Source: Chloroflexota bacterium
GTDB taxonomy: Bacteria; Chloroflexota; Anaerolineae; Anaerolineales; Villigracilaceae
Assembly (NCBI GenBank): GCA_013112685.1
Contig: JABFGC010000001.1
Span: forward strand, 496,001 to 560,000
Reading direction: 5' to 3'
DNA length: 64,000 nt
Below the pieces are notes generated by a model. That model was not told where the DNA came from, did no database searches, and saw only the letters and a program-made list of their open reading frames with translations. Position numbers and translations under genes: made by a program. Positions 37,917 to 46,184 of the stretch are shown here, one piece after another. The number at the start of each line of letters is the position of its first letter. Positions within the stretch are counted from its first letter, which is position 1.

Positions 37917-39746
37917 TTATTCTCTAAATATCCTCGAATACGCCTCTGATGTCTTCATCAATTCTTCATGACTGCCCATCGCAACCACTTTCCCTTTACG
38001 TAGCACAATGATGAGGTCTGCCCAACGGATTTGGGAGAGGCGGTGGGTGATGATGAAAGTGGTTCGTCCGCGGGCGGCGTTGGAGATGGCGCGTTGGATT
38101 TTATCCTCGGTGGCGGAGTCAATCGCGGAGGTGGAGTCGTCGAGGACGAGCACGCGCGGGTCGGTGAGAAAGGCTCGGGCGAGCGCGATGCGCTGCCGCT
38201 GTCCGCCGGAGAGGGTCACGCCGCGTTCGCCGACGACCGTCCCGTAAGTCTGTTCAAAGTCCAGGATGAAGTCGTGCGCCTGCGCCGCCATCGAAGCTGC
38301 GATGATCTCCTCCTTCGTTGCGCCAGGCTTGCCGAAAGCGATGTTATCGCCGAGCGAACGCGAGAAAAGAAAGATGTCCTGTTCGATAATGGAGATTTGC
38401 GAACGCAGGGAGGCGAGATTCCAATCGCGCACATCCACGCCGTCCACCAGCACCTGACCCGCCGTCACATCATAGATGCGGTTGATGAGTTTAACGAGCG
38501 TGGTCTTGCCCGCGCCGGTCTGACCGACGAGCGCGACGGTTTGACCGGGTTTCACTTTGAAGGAAATATTTTCGAGGACGGGTTCGCCCCCCTCGTCCCT
38601 TTGGGACACTCCCCCCAAATTCGGAGAATTTGGGGGGAGATGGAGGGGGGTCTGAGGGTATTTAAACGAGACATTGCGAAACTCGATTTCGCCGCGAATC
38701 TCCGAGGTCCGGCCTGAGGCGTTTTGGTCGAGTCGGGTCTCGCGCTTGATCAGTTCCAAGATGCGGCGGGCGGAGGAAAGTCCCAAAGAGATTTGGGAGT
38801 AGGCAAAGGTCGAGGTAAAAGTAGGGAAGCCCAGCAACTGCAACATCCCAAAATAGGCGATGACTGCGCCCACGTCAATGAGACCCGCGCGCAGCAAAAA
38901 GAGCGCATGGACAAGCCCGCCTGCAAAAGCAAGCCCAAGCAAAAGCATGGCAACGTATCGCGCTTCAAGGTCGCCTTGCTGCACAAAAGCATCGCGCACC
39001 CTGCGGGCGTTGGTCACGAAGCGGTCCACTTCGGCTTCTTCCTGCGCCGCGCCCTTCATGATCTCCACGCCGTCCAGCGACTCGGAGAGATGCGTGTTCA
39101 TCTGCCCGAACGTCGCACGGACGTCATCCGTGATGGGCGAGAGCGTTTTTAGATAGCGCGCCAACGCCACAAAATAAAAGATGGTGAAGAGCAGCGGCGT
39201 CAGCACCAGCGACGGATGATAACGCGGACCAAAGAAGAGCGGCATGAGGATGAACATGAACGAGCCGACCACCAGGTTGACGCCGGGGCTGAACATGTAG
39301 TTCACCTCGCGCACGTCGTTGGTGGCGCGCGCCATCGTATCGCCGACGGGCTGCAAGTTGTGGAAGGTCATGCTCTTGCCGAGCAGGGAAAGATACAACT
39401 CATCGCGGATGTCGCGCTCCATTTTTTGCGCCATCAACTCCGCCCCAAAGTTGCGCCCCAGTTGCAATACTCCGCGAATCACCTGCGAGAAGCCGATGGT
39501 GAGCGCCAGCGGCGGCAGCAGCGCCGAAGTATCCGGCGGCGATTTCAGCATGGCGTTGAAGGCGTCGCCGGTCAGCACCGGTACCACCACCGCCAGCACG
39601 GCGTTTCCAATCGCCCCGGCGAAGAGCATCAGCACGATCCACCAGTACGGCGTCACGTGTGAAAGGATCCATGCCGCAGGCGAGGAATGATCGTATTTGT
39701 TCTTTCTTTGTAAAGTGAATTCAGCAGGAACACTAAAGGCGGTCAT
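37917..39746 (-). CDS. heterodimeric ABC exporter, degenerate-site subunit with an in-frame palindromic insertion
   Basis: A 609-residue exporter half. The nucleotide domain has Walker A GQTGAGKTT, signature LSGGQRQ and switch His TFIITHRLSQ, but Walker B is LDDSTSA, so the catalytic Glu is Asp. Between the first beta strand (FRNVSFKYP) and EPVLENISF lies a foreign 22-residue stretch (TPLHLPPNSPNLGG VSQRDEGG) encoded by a palindromic repeat; the reading frame is kept. The spot is the loop after the A-loop Tyr, likely on the surface. A TACAAT box lies 6 bases upstream of the ATG. Confidence 0.92.
   Translation of the reverse strand: MTAFSVPAEFTLQRKNKYDHSSPAAWILSHVTPYWWIVLMLFAGAIGNAVLAVVVPVLTGDAFNAMLKSPPDTSALLPPLALTIGFSQVIRGVLQLGRNFGAELMAQKMERDIRDELYLSLLGKSMTFHNLQPVGDTMARATNDVREVNYMFSPGVNLVVGSFMFILMPLFFGPRYHPSLVLTPLLFTIFYFVALARYLKTLSPITDDVRATFGQMNTHLSESLDGVEIMKGAAQEEAEVDRFVTNARRVRDAFVQQGDLEARYVAMLLLGLAFAGGLVHALFLLRAGLIDVGAVIAYFGMLQLLGFPTFTSTFAYSQISLGLSSARRILELIKRETRLDQNASGRTSEIRGEIEFRNVSFKYPQTPLHLPPNSPNLGGVSQRDEGGEPVLENISFKVKPGQTVALVGQTGAGKTTLVKLINRIYDVTAGQVLVDGVDVRDWNLASLRSQISIIEQDIFLFSRSLGDNIAFGKPGATKEEIIAASMAAQAHDFILDFEQTYGTVVGERGVTLSGGQRQRIALARAFLTDPRVLVLDDSTSAIDSATEDKIQRAISNAARGRTTFIITHRLSQIRWADLIIVLRKGKVVAMGSHEELMKTSEAYSRIFRE
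38587..38652 (-). repeat. palindromic repeat element inside the ABC exporter gene (family D)
   Basis: CTCCCCCCAAATT (38609-38621) pairs perfectly with AATTTGGGGGGAG across CGGAG, flanked by CCCCCCTCGTCCC and GATGGAGGGGGG. Its base composition and symmetry are unlike the coding sequence around it, and a gap-free fit to ABC proteins requires removing it. Confidence 0.8.
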
Positions 39747-39752
39747 GGGGCA

Positions 39753-39758
39753 ATTGTA
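39753..39758 (-). promoter_or_regulatory. -10 box of a leaderless ABC transcript
   Basis: TACAAT on the minus strand ends 6 bases before ATG 39746. Confidence 0.5.
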
Positions 39759-39817
39759 ACATTCTTGAAAAACACCCCTTTCGTAACCCCGAATTCGGAT
39801 ACGTGTTATTTAATTCA

Positions 39818-39837
39818 GGCCGGCAATCCTGCCGGTC
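39818..39837. repeat. CCGGCA/TGCCGG hairpin
   Basis: Six-base arms with a 4-base loop before the small membrane protein gene. Confidence 0.45.
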
Positions 39838-39863
39838 GATTTCACCCAAAAGGAGAGTGTGAA

Positions 39864-40022
39864 ATGTCTTTGCCCAAAACGATTTCCGGTTGGTGCATGT
39901 GGCTGTTCTTCCTCTGGTACGGCTTGGCCGCCTTCATCCCAGCCCTCATGGGCGGCTTCTTCCCCATGCTGGGCGGCATCCTTGCTCTCGGCTATGTCGT
40001 GTTCTCAGCCATCGGCAGATAA
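39864..40022 (+). CDS. small two-helix membrane protein
   Basis: A 52-residue protein, MSLPKTISGWCMWLFFLWYG then a second hydrophobic segment LMGGFFPMLGGILALGYVVF and a short polar end. AGGAG lies 8 bases before the ATG, which supports it as a real gene; an in-frame upstream ATG is rejected because it lies before the RBS. It is isolated between two palindromes. Function unknown. Confidence 0.68.
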   Translation: MSLPKTISGWCMWLFFLWYGLAAFIPALMGGFFPMLGGILALGYVVFSAIGR

Positions 40023-40039
40023 CCATCCACGAACGAGCA

Positions 40040-40063
40040 CAACCTCCCGCGCGGGAGGTTGTG
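40040..40063. terminator. perfect 24-base palindrome between convergent genes
   Basis: ACAACCTCCCGC is followed directly by GCGGGAGGTTGT. It ends one base before the stop of the minus-strand kinase gene and is likely a bidirectional terminator, though the T run is short. Confidence 0.6.
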
Positions 40064-41012
40064 TCATTTAATCCCCGAAAACACCCTGGCGCAGTAAAGC
40101 CCATATTCCCAATCCAGGTTTGGATAATCCCACCAGGCGGAAAGGACGGCGTGCGCCAGCGCCCACTGGATGATTCGCTCGCGTTCCCAGCCCAGCCTTT
40201 CCCTGAGGATGTCCACCCGCCTCTTTGTCTGGACCTGGAACCTGCTCCCGTCCATCAGGCTTCCCCACGGGTTGATCATCAGCGGACCGATCTCATAGCC
40301 CGCCGGCCTGATGACGCCCTTCGGGTCAATCGCCAGCCAGCCCCGCCCGGACGACAAAACATTAAAGTGATGAAAGTCTCCGTGAATGAGACTCATCTCA
40401 TCGTCGAACAATTCCGGCAGGGACGATTCCACCCGCCCCAAAAGTTCCTCTGGAATCGGCCCCCGTCCCGCCATTGAACTGCGGGCGGATATTCTTCAAT
40501 TCACCGAACCAATCGGATAGTTGAATGAACTTTACAATGCTCCCGCCGCCGTCCCCAGCGGCGAGGACGCCGCCTCGAGCCCACAACGCCTGCATCACAT
40601 CAATCGCAATATGCGTGCGCTCATCGTCGTTTTCCAGTTCGGAGAGCGTCCCGCCCGGTTCGAGCCTTTCCAACAAAAACATGCCGCGTTCCTCGTCGCA
40701 TTCCAGCAGTTGACAAACCCCGTTTCCGTTGAAAAATTTCAGCGCCTCCAACTCGCTGATCAACTCCCTGTGCGGCACGCCGATTTTGAGAATGACACTT
40801 CCCTCTCCCTGTGAGAGAGAGGCTGGGGGTGAGGGATGTTTGGCAAACGCCACAAAATTATAGGAGAGATTGGGAACCGGCTGAACCTCCGTCAACCCCC
40901 AGCGTGCGGAAGCATCCGCGATTAGATTCGGGAGTCGCTCCAGCCATTCACGCCCCTGTTCGCCGAATGTGCTTTGAATGTTGTTGACAAAATTGGGAGG
41001 GAGTGTCTGCAT
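40064..41012 (-). CDS. aminoglycoside/hydroxyurea-type phosphotransferase (frameshifted, with repeat insertion)
   Basis: About 315 residues matching the APH(6)/streptomycin-kinase-like family: LPNLIADASARWGL near the start, VILKIGVPHRELISELEAL, HGDFHHFNVL (catalytic Asp) and AIDPKGVIRPAGYEIGPL. An extra G in a G run (plus-strand C run 40460-40464) breaks the frame; corrected it reads NGGTGPIPEELLGRVE. In the N-lobe, between NFVAFA and VILKIG, lies KHPSPPASLSQGEGS, encoded by a palindromic repeat. Streptomycin resistance is not implied; many members act on other metabolites. ATG 41012 is the first ATG. Confidence 0.82.
40799..40845 (-). repeat. CTCTCC/GAGAG repeat inside the kinase gene (family C)
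   Basis: CCCTCTCCCTGTGAGAGAG is followed by GCTGGGGGTGAGGGATG. It is the same type as 786-835 and 58360-58427 but sits in frame in a coding region and encodes PSPPASLSQGEG. Confidence 0.72.
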
Positions 41013-41021
41013 GACAAAATC

Positions 41022-41084
41022 CAAAAGTTTTCACTGTCAATGAAAACTTTTCAAAGCCCTCCGAGGTCTCGAAATCTCGGAGGT
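41022..41084. repeat. two adjacent palindromes
   Basis: AAAAGTTTTCA ... TGAAAACTTTT (41024-41051) and CCTCCGAG ... CTCGGAGG (41059-41084) fill the space between the kinase start and the GH1 stop. The second may end the GH1 transcript. Confidence 0.6.
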
Positions 41085-41092
41085 CTGCGCGC

Positions 41093-42430
41093 CTACGACG
41101 GAAAAATCTTCTCGAACACTTCGGGGCAGTACTTCTGCACCATCTCGCTGGACAAGCCGTTCTCCTTGCAAATCTCCGCGTAAAAATCCACACTGGGGCG
41201 GCGAATGCGTTTTTGGGTATCCACATCCAGCCCCCATAGTCCGAAGCGATATTTCCAGGCGAAACTCCACTCGAAGTTGTCCACCAGCGACCAATGGAAA
41301 TATCCCTTGATGGGCCAGTTGAAGTTCACCGCGCGCCACATCTGATGAATGTGCAGCGCCAGGTAACGCGGGCGGAGGGAATCATCCGCCGAATTGACCC
41401 CGTTTTCGGTGACGAGGATGGGCAGGTTGGGAAACGTGCGGATAATCCATTTCAAACCTTCGAACATCCCCTCCGGCTCGAAGGCAAGGAAGCCGAAATC
41501 GCTCAACTCCGCATCTTTTCGATAGAAGTTGCGGGCAAACAGAGCGCCGGGTTTTCTCAGGTCAAAGGCGATGTATTCTCGCGTGTAATAGTTGAAGCCG
41601 AAATAATCCTGCGTGCCTTTGGCTTCGGGAATTCGCACCGAGCCGACGGGCGAACGCATCACCCCCTCCGCCAGCGCCGAGACAAAACCGAGGTTGATCG
41701 CGGTAAAGGCATTCCGCGCCACCCAGCGATCCAAAGGCGACCAGGCATGGTGCGGTGCGACCGAACGATAATGATGCGCAAAACCGACGCGCGCCTCCGG
41801 TTGAATTAGATGAATGGCGCGATACGCCGCGGCGTGCCCGCGAATCAAATTCGCCTGCACCTGCATGGCAAGTTTCATATTGTTCTTTCCGGGCGGAAAC
41901 GTATCCACGCCGGTGACAATGTAACCGTTCAGCGCATAGCCTGTCGGTTCGTTGATGGTGCACCACAGCGTGCAATATTCCTTCAACGCATCCACCGTCT
42001 TGCGGACGAACTTCTCGAACAACGGCACGATCTCTTCCGTTTCCCATCCGCCGCGCTCCGTCACCCACAACGGGTCGGTGAAGTGATGCAGCGTGACCAT
42101 TGGTGTGATGCCGCGCTCCTTCAATCCCCCGCAAAGATGGCGCGGTATTTTTCCAGTGGCGTCTTCATCCCGTGTATCCGGCGTGGGCTGGATGCGGCTC
42201 CACTCCACCGAGAGGCGATGCGCGTTCTGTCCGGTTTCAGCGGCGCGGTCGAAGTCTTCCTTCCAGCGTCCACCCCACCAATCTGCGGCAAGACCAGCCA
42301 TCCCCTCTGTATGACCGTCCTGTTCCCACTTCCACCAATTGTTGTTGGTGTTGTTCCCTTCCACTTGATGTGCTGCGGTCGCCGCCCCCCACAAAAATCC
42401 TTTTGGAAAATGATAGGTTGCTTGAGGCAT
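41093..42430 (-). CDS. GH1 family beta-glycosidase
   Basis: A 445-residue glycoside hydrolase family 1 enzyme. FPKGFLWGAATAAHQVEG starts the barrel, TINEPTGY holds the acid/base Glu, LVTENGVN holds the nucleophile Glu, and GYFHWSLVDNFEWSFAWKYR is the late conserved block. GGAG before ATG 42430 decides the start. A stretch in the middle (DATGKIPRHLCGG) is abnormal: two compensating indels near 42126-42130 and 42153-42163 would restore DALEKYRAIFAGG. It probably acts on disaccharides in the cytoplasm, since no signal peptide is present. Confidence 0.92.
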   Translation of the reverse strand: MPQATYHFPKGFLWGAATAAHQVEGNNTNNNWWKWEQDGHTEGMAGLAADWWGGRWKEDFDRAAETGQNAHRLSVEWSRIQPTPDTRDEDATGKIPRHLCGGLKERGITPMVTLHHFTDPLWVTERGGWETEEIVPLFEKFVRKTVDALKEYCTLWCTINEPTGYALNGYIVTGVDTFPPGKNNMKLAMQVQANLIRGHAAAYRAIHLIQPEARVGFAHHYRSVAPHHAWSPLDRWVARNAFTAINLGFVSALAEGVMRSPVGSVRIPEAKGTQDYFGFNYYTREYIAFDLRKPGALFARNFYRKDAELSDFGFLAFEPEGMFEGLKWIIRTFPNLPILVTENGVNSADDSLRPRYLALHIHQMWRAVNFNWPIKGYFHWSLVDNFEWSFAWKYRFGLWGLDVDTQKRIRRPSVDFYAEICKENGLSSEMVQKYCPEVFEKIFPS

Positions 42431-42448
42431 GATGTTCTCCATGATCGC

Positions 42449-42507
42449 AGGGGCGACCCGCCCCTTGTGATTTCAGTACATGACCTACCGCGAAGGGTCG
42501 CCCCTAC
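42449..42507. repeat. GGGGCGACCC/GGGTCGCCCC inverted repeat (family B)
   Basis: CAGGGGCGACCCG and CGAAGGGTCGCCCCTACA are inverted copies 59 bases end to end. The rlmB stop (42504-42506) lies in the right arm. It separates rlmB from the GH1 gene and may terminate rlmB. Confidence 0.65.
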
Positions 42508-43229
42508 ATTCTATTCAAATACGCCAGATACAACGCCACCGACCCCGCCACAGCGGCATTGAGCGATTCGATTTTCCCACGCATCGGCAGTTTCAAAACG
42601 ATGTCACACTTCTTGCGCGTGAGTTCGTGCAGACCTTCGCCCTCCGAGCCGACGACCAGCCCAAGCGCGCCTTTCAGATGACGCGAGTTCGCCTCGACCT
42701 CCGCCCCGCCTGGGCCCAAGCCTACGAGCCATAGGTTTGCATCCCGGAGCGCATCCATCGCTTGAGAGAGATTGGACCTGGCGATGAGCAGATGCTCGCT
42801 CGCGCCCGACGACGCATTGACCACGGCGGGCGTCACCTCCACCGAGCGCGCCAGCGGGATGATGATGCCATGCACACCCACCGCTTCTGCCGTGCGGATG
42901 AGCGCGCCGAAATTCTGTGGGTCTTGCAGGGAATCGAGGATCAGCACAAAAGGCGGTTCGTCCCCGGCTTTTTCCAAAATCTCGATCCCATCCGAGTATG
43001 GATAAGCGCTTACTTCCGCGACCACGCCCTGATGGTTCGGGTTGACCTTGTCCAATTTTCCGCGCGGCACGCGGTTGACCTTGACCTTTTGTCCTTGCGC
43101 CAACTTGATAATTTCCGCCAGTTTACCCTTCTCCTGCGCCCCCTCGGCGATTTCGATGGAAAAGATTTGCCTGCGCTTCGCGCGCAAGGCTTCGTGGACG
43201 GCGTTGCGGGAGTAGATGAATTCTTTCAT
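42504..43229 (-). CDS. rlmB: 23S rRNA (guanosine-2'-O-)-methyltransferase RlmB / TrmH family
   Basis: A 241-residue SpoU-family methyltransferase. The N-terminal RNA-binding domain opens KEFIYSRNAVHEALRAKR; the trefoil-knot catalytic domain has LILDSLQDPQNFGALIRTAEA (motif 1), LVVGSEGEGLHELTRK (motif 2) and LPMRGKIESLNAAVAGSVAL (motif 3). RlmB methylates G2251 of 23S rRNA. It lies directly downstream of cysS, the arrangement found in Firmicutes. A TACAAT box 8 bases before the ATG may add its own promoter. Confidence 0.9.
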   Translation of the reverse strand: MKEFIYSRNAVHEALRAKRRQIFSIEIAEGAQEKGKLAEIIKLAQGQKVKVNRVPRGKLDKVNPNHQGVVAEVSAYPYSDGIEILEKAGDEPPFVLILDSLQDPQNFGALIRTAEAVGVHGIIIPLARSVEVTPAVVNASSGASEHLLIARSNLSQAMDALRDANLWLVGLGPGGAEVEANSRHLKGALGLVVGSEGEGLHELTRKKCDIVLKLPMRGKIESLNAAVAGSVALYLAYLNRM

Positions 43230-43237
43230 ATTCCCCG

Positions 43238-43243
43238 ATTGTA
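43238..43243 (-). promoter_or_regulatory. -10 box before rlmB
   Basis: TACAAT on the minus strand ends 8 bases before ATG 43229, with a GGGGA in between that may serve as a weak RBS. Confidence 0.42.
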
Positions 43244-43245
43244 CC

Positions 43246-43275
43246 GTAGGGGCGACCTCAGCCAATCGCCCCTAC
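43246..43275. repeat. GTAGGGGCGA/TCGCCCCTAC hairpin (family B)
   Basis: GTAGGGGCGAcctcagccaaTCGCCCCTAC lies between cysS stop and rlmB promoter. It may act as a terminator or processing hairpin between the two genes. Confidence 0.62.
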
Positions 43276-43279
43276 AAAA

Positions 43280-44677
43280 TTATGTCCATTTCCAGGTGGT
43301 GCCATCCTTGGTGTCTTCGAGGCTGACGCCGAGTTCCTTCAACTTGTCGCGGATCAAATCCGAGAGCGCCCAGAGTTTTTGCTTGCGCACCTCGCTGCGG
43401 ACTTCGATGAGCAGGTCAATGAACTTGTTGGCGTCGCCGGAGCCTTTCTTTTCTTCGAGGGTCAAGCCGAGCACGCCAGCCAGTTCGCGGAACGTATCCT
43501 GCGCGGGTTGGAGCTGGTCGGCGGTGGCTTCGTTGTCGCGCGCAGTGTTGATGGATTTGGAGAGTTCAAAGAGTGCGGCAATCGCGCTGGCGGTGTTGAA
43601 GTCGTTGTCCATGGCTTCGGTAAAGTTCGTTTTGGCGGTCTCGATGGCGGCGGCGAGCGCGGACAAGATGTCGGCGGGGAGTCCTTTTGCGGAGGGCGAA
43701 GCAGGCTTGAGCGCGGATTTGAGGCGTTCGACGTTGCGTTCGGCGGCGGCGACCGTCTCGTCGTTGAACATCAACGGCGCGCGATAGGTCCCGTTCAAAA
43801 CCAGCATGCGCATCACGTCGGCGGAATGTTTGGAGAGAAATTCCTTGATGTTGACGATGTTGCCGAGCGACTTGGACATCTTCTCGCCGCCCAACTGCAA
43901 CATGCCGTTGTGAATCCAGTAGCGGGCGAACTCCTTGCCGGTGTAACTTTCGCTTTGCGCGATCTCGTTTTCGTGATGAGGGAAGATCAGGTCATTGCCG
44001 CCGCCGTGGATGTCAATCTGTTCGCCAAGTTCGGCGAGGTTCATGGCGGAGCATTCGATGTGCCAGCCGGGACGACCCTTGCCCCAGGGACTCTCCCAGA
44101 AGATTTCGCCGGGTTTGGCGGCTTTCCACAAGGCGAAGTCCATCGGGTGTTCCTTTTGCTCGCCGACTTCGATGCGCGCGCCCGCCTGCATGTCTTCGAG
44201 TTTGCGCCCGGAGAGTTTTCCGTAATCGGCGTCGCTGGTGACGCGGAAGTACACGTCGCCGTTCGGTGCGGCGTAGGCGTGACCCTTTTCGATCAGCCCT
44301 TCGATGAACTTGATGATGAGCGGCATGGTCTTGCTGACCTGCGGGTTGGAGGTGGCAGGCAGGACGTTGAGACTTTTCAGGTCGTTTGTGTAATCTTCGA
44401 TGTAGCGCTGGGAGAGTTTGAGCGGATCCTCGCCGAGCGCGTTGGCGCGGTTGATGATCTTGTCGTCCACATCGGTGTAGTTCATCACGTGCCGCACCTC
44501 ATACCCGCGATATTCCATGTAACGGCGGATGATGTCGAACACGATGGCAGACATGGCGTGACCGACGTGCGCGTCGTTATAGACGGTGACGCCGCACACG
44601 TACATTTTGACTTTGCCGGGTTCGAGGGGTTGGAATTCTTCGGTTTTGCGGGTGAGGGTGTTGTAAATTTTGAGCAT
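43280..44677 (-). CDS. cysS: cysteinyl-tRNA synthetase
   Basis: A 465-residue class I synthetase charging tRNA-Cys. It has the HIGH-type block [16 protein letters not shown] with the zinc-binding Cys, [24 protein letters not shown] and the KMSKS motif [11 protein letters not shown]. The helical DALR-type end and anticodon part close normally. Start is the ATG at 44677: GAGGAAG is the RBS and the previous gene stops 3 bases before. It is the middle gene of a yacL-cysS-rlmB operon. Confidence 0.96.
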   Translation of the reverse strand: MLKIYNTLTRKTEEFQPLEPGKVKMYVCGVTVYNDAHVGHAMSAIVFDIIRRYMEYRGYEVRHVMNYTDVDDKIINRANALGEDPLKLSQRYIEDYTNDLKSLNVLPATSNPQVSKTMPLIIKFIEGLIEKGHAYAAPNGDVYFRVTSDADYGKLSGRKLEDMQAGARIEVGEQKEHPMDFALWKAAKPGEIFWESPWGKGRPGWHIECSAMNLAELGEQIDIHGGGNDLIFPHHENEIAQSESYTGKEFARYWIHNGMLQLGGEKMSKSLGNIVNIKEFLSKHSADVMRMLVLNGTYRAPLMFNDETVAAAERNVERLKSALKPASPSAKGLPADILSALAAAIETAKTNFTEAMDNDFNTASAIAALFELSKSINTARDNEATADQLQPAQDTFRELAGVLGLTLEEKKGSGDANKFIDLLIEVRSEVRKQKLWALSDLIRDKLKELGVSLEDTKDGTTWKWT

Positions 44678-44679
44678 GC

Positions 44680-45756
44680 TCACTTCCTCCCCTTCTTCGC
44701 GCCCTCTTCATCCACGCGCCCGAAGATCATGCGTCCCGCCGCAGTTTGCAGGACCTTGGTGATGTTCACTTCCATGTATTCGCCGATGTACTCGCGTCCG
44801 TTCTCGACGACGACCATCGTGCCGTCGTCCATGTAGCCCACGCCCTGACCGTACTCCTTGCCCTCCTGCATGACGTTGATGCGCAGGGTCTCGCCCGGCA
44901 GGACCACCGACTTGACGGCGTTCGCCAGTTCGTTGATGTTGAGCACGGTCACGCCCTGCAATTCGGCGACGCGGTTGAGGTTGTAATCGTTGGTGAGGAT
45001 CGGGCTTTTGAGTTGTTTGCCGAGGACGATCAGTTTATCGTCCACCTCGCGCACGCCTTCCACGTTGATGTCCGAGATGCGCACGAGCACGTTGGGCAGT
45101 TTTTGCAGTTCGGCGAGCACTTCCATGCCTCGCCGTCCGCGCTGGCGGCGGATGCCGTCCGGCGAGTCGGCGATGTATTGCAGTTCGTTCAGCACGAAGC
45201 GCGGGATGAGCAGCGTGCCCGGCAGAAAGCCGGTCTTGGCGATGTCTGCCACACGCCCGTCAATGATGACGCTGGTATCGAGCAGGATGGTGCGGTTGAG
45301 GTTGGTCCAGGAGGAGGAACTGCCGCCTTCGCTTCGTCCGCTCATGGCGCTGATCAAGCCCATGATGTCGCCCTGCCGCATGACGAAGACGGCGACGCCG
45401 AAGTAGGAAAAGACCAGTACGCCGATGAACGGCAGGATTTGATTGAATGGCTGGGGCAGCATGGAAAGCGGGAACGCCAGCAGGGCGGCGATCAGCAGTC
45501 CGACGATCAGGCCGGTCAGCCCGGCGAAGAGACTCTCCGCCGCCATGCGTCCAAGCGTGGAACGGATCGCGCGCGCGGGACGGGTGGTGAAATACGGGGT
45601 GAGGATCAACCCCGTCAGGGCGCCGACCAAGCCGAAGACCAGGGTGGTGCGGACGGCGTTCTCCGGGGATAATTTCGAAAGTTCAAACCCCCAGTATCCC
45701 CCGGAAATTCCAAGCGCAACCATGCCAATGATGCGTAGAATAAATTCAAAACTCAT
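44680..45756 (-). CDS. YacL-type PIN/TRAM domain membrane protein
   Basis: A 358-residue protein with four N-terminal membrane helices, a PIN nuclease domain starting [20 protein letters not shown] (acidic residues of the active site present) with [15 protein letters not shown] and [17 protein letters not shown], and a C-terminal TRAM RNA-binding domain ([20 protein letters not shown]). This is the YacL architecture of Firmicutes, whose RNA substrate is not settled. GGAG 7 bases before the ATG sets the start. It is followed by cysS at once, matching the Bacillus order. Confidence 0.88.
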   Translation of the reverse strand: MSFEFILRIIGMVALGISGGYWGFELSKLSPENAVRTTLVFGLVGALTGLILTPYFTTRPARAIRSTLGRMAAESLFAGLTGLIVGLLIAALLAFPLSMLPQPFNQILPFIGVLVFSYFGVAVFVMRQGDIMGLISAMSGRSEGGSSSSWTNLNRTILLDTSVIIDGRVADIAKTGFLPGTLLIPRFVLNELQYIADSPDGIRRQRGRRGMEVLAELQKLPNVLVRISDINVEGVREVDDKLIVLGKQLKSPILTNDYNLNRVAELQGVTVLNINELANAVKSVVLPGETLRINVMQEGKEYGQGVGYMDDGTMVVVENGREYIGEYMEVNITKVLQTAAGRMIFGRVDEEGAKKGRK

Positions 45757-46081
45757 CAAAACTCCTTCAAATAAATCAAATAATTCCAGTGGCTGGTCAT
45801 CATAGCACGGCTGGGAGATACCGTCAATTGATATATAACTCAAGTTACTACCTTCAAATAGGTACTGTAGTATTCCGTCAAAGACCCTCACCCTGCCCTC
45901 TCCCAACGGGAGAGGGGGAAGCCATCTCAGTAAAAAATTGCCACGATTGGGGTGAGGGAATGTTTTTGAAATCAAGGTGACAACTTGGGTTATATAATGC
46001 CTACGCTCACAAATTGCGCTTTCCCCTTCTAAAAAAGCGGATTTTGTGACCGCGCTGGGTATAATCGCAGGTCTGATCAAG
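45757..46081. other. intergenic region between divergent yacL and moaA with a family C repeat
   Basis: The stretch 45887-45958 holds CCCTCACCCTGCCCTCTCCC-AAC-GGGAGAGGGGG and GGGGTGAGGGA, a long-armed family C element. The sequence next to yacL (about 45780-45880) is AT-rich and likely carries its promoter. A TATAAT at 46060-46065 is a second possible -10 box. No gene or riboswitch fold is recognised. Confidence 0.6.
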
Positions 46082-46111
46082 TTGTTACAGGATGTCCGTG
46101 ACGGGTATAAT
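46082..46111 (+). promoter_or_regulatory. candidate moaA promoter
   Basis: TTGTTA (46082-46087) and TATAAT (46106-46111) are 18 bases apart. The transcript would have a leader of about 65 bases. Confidence 0.5.
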
Positions 46112-46184
46112 GCCCGATGCGCCGTGTTTTTTTCAGAGCACAGCAGATGTTTGATCACGAGTTTTAGATTTCGGAGCGCCCCCC

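Noticed and set aside
40064..41012. Streptomycin resistance gene
   Set aside because: It belongs to the APH(6)-like family, but specificity cannot be read and the gene is chromosomal with no resistance context.
45757..46158. N-terminal extension of the YacL-type protein
   Set aside because: It would translate a family C repeat and lies upstream of a good RBS and ATG at 45756.
46112..46184. Molybdenum cofactor riboswitch before moaA
   Set aside because: The leader is too short and lacks the expected paired elements.
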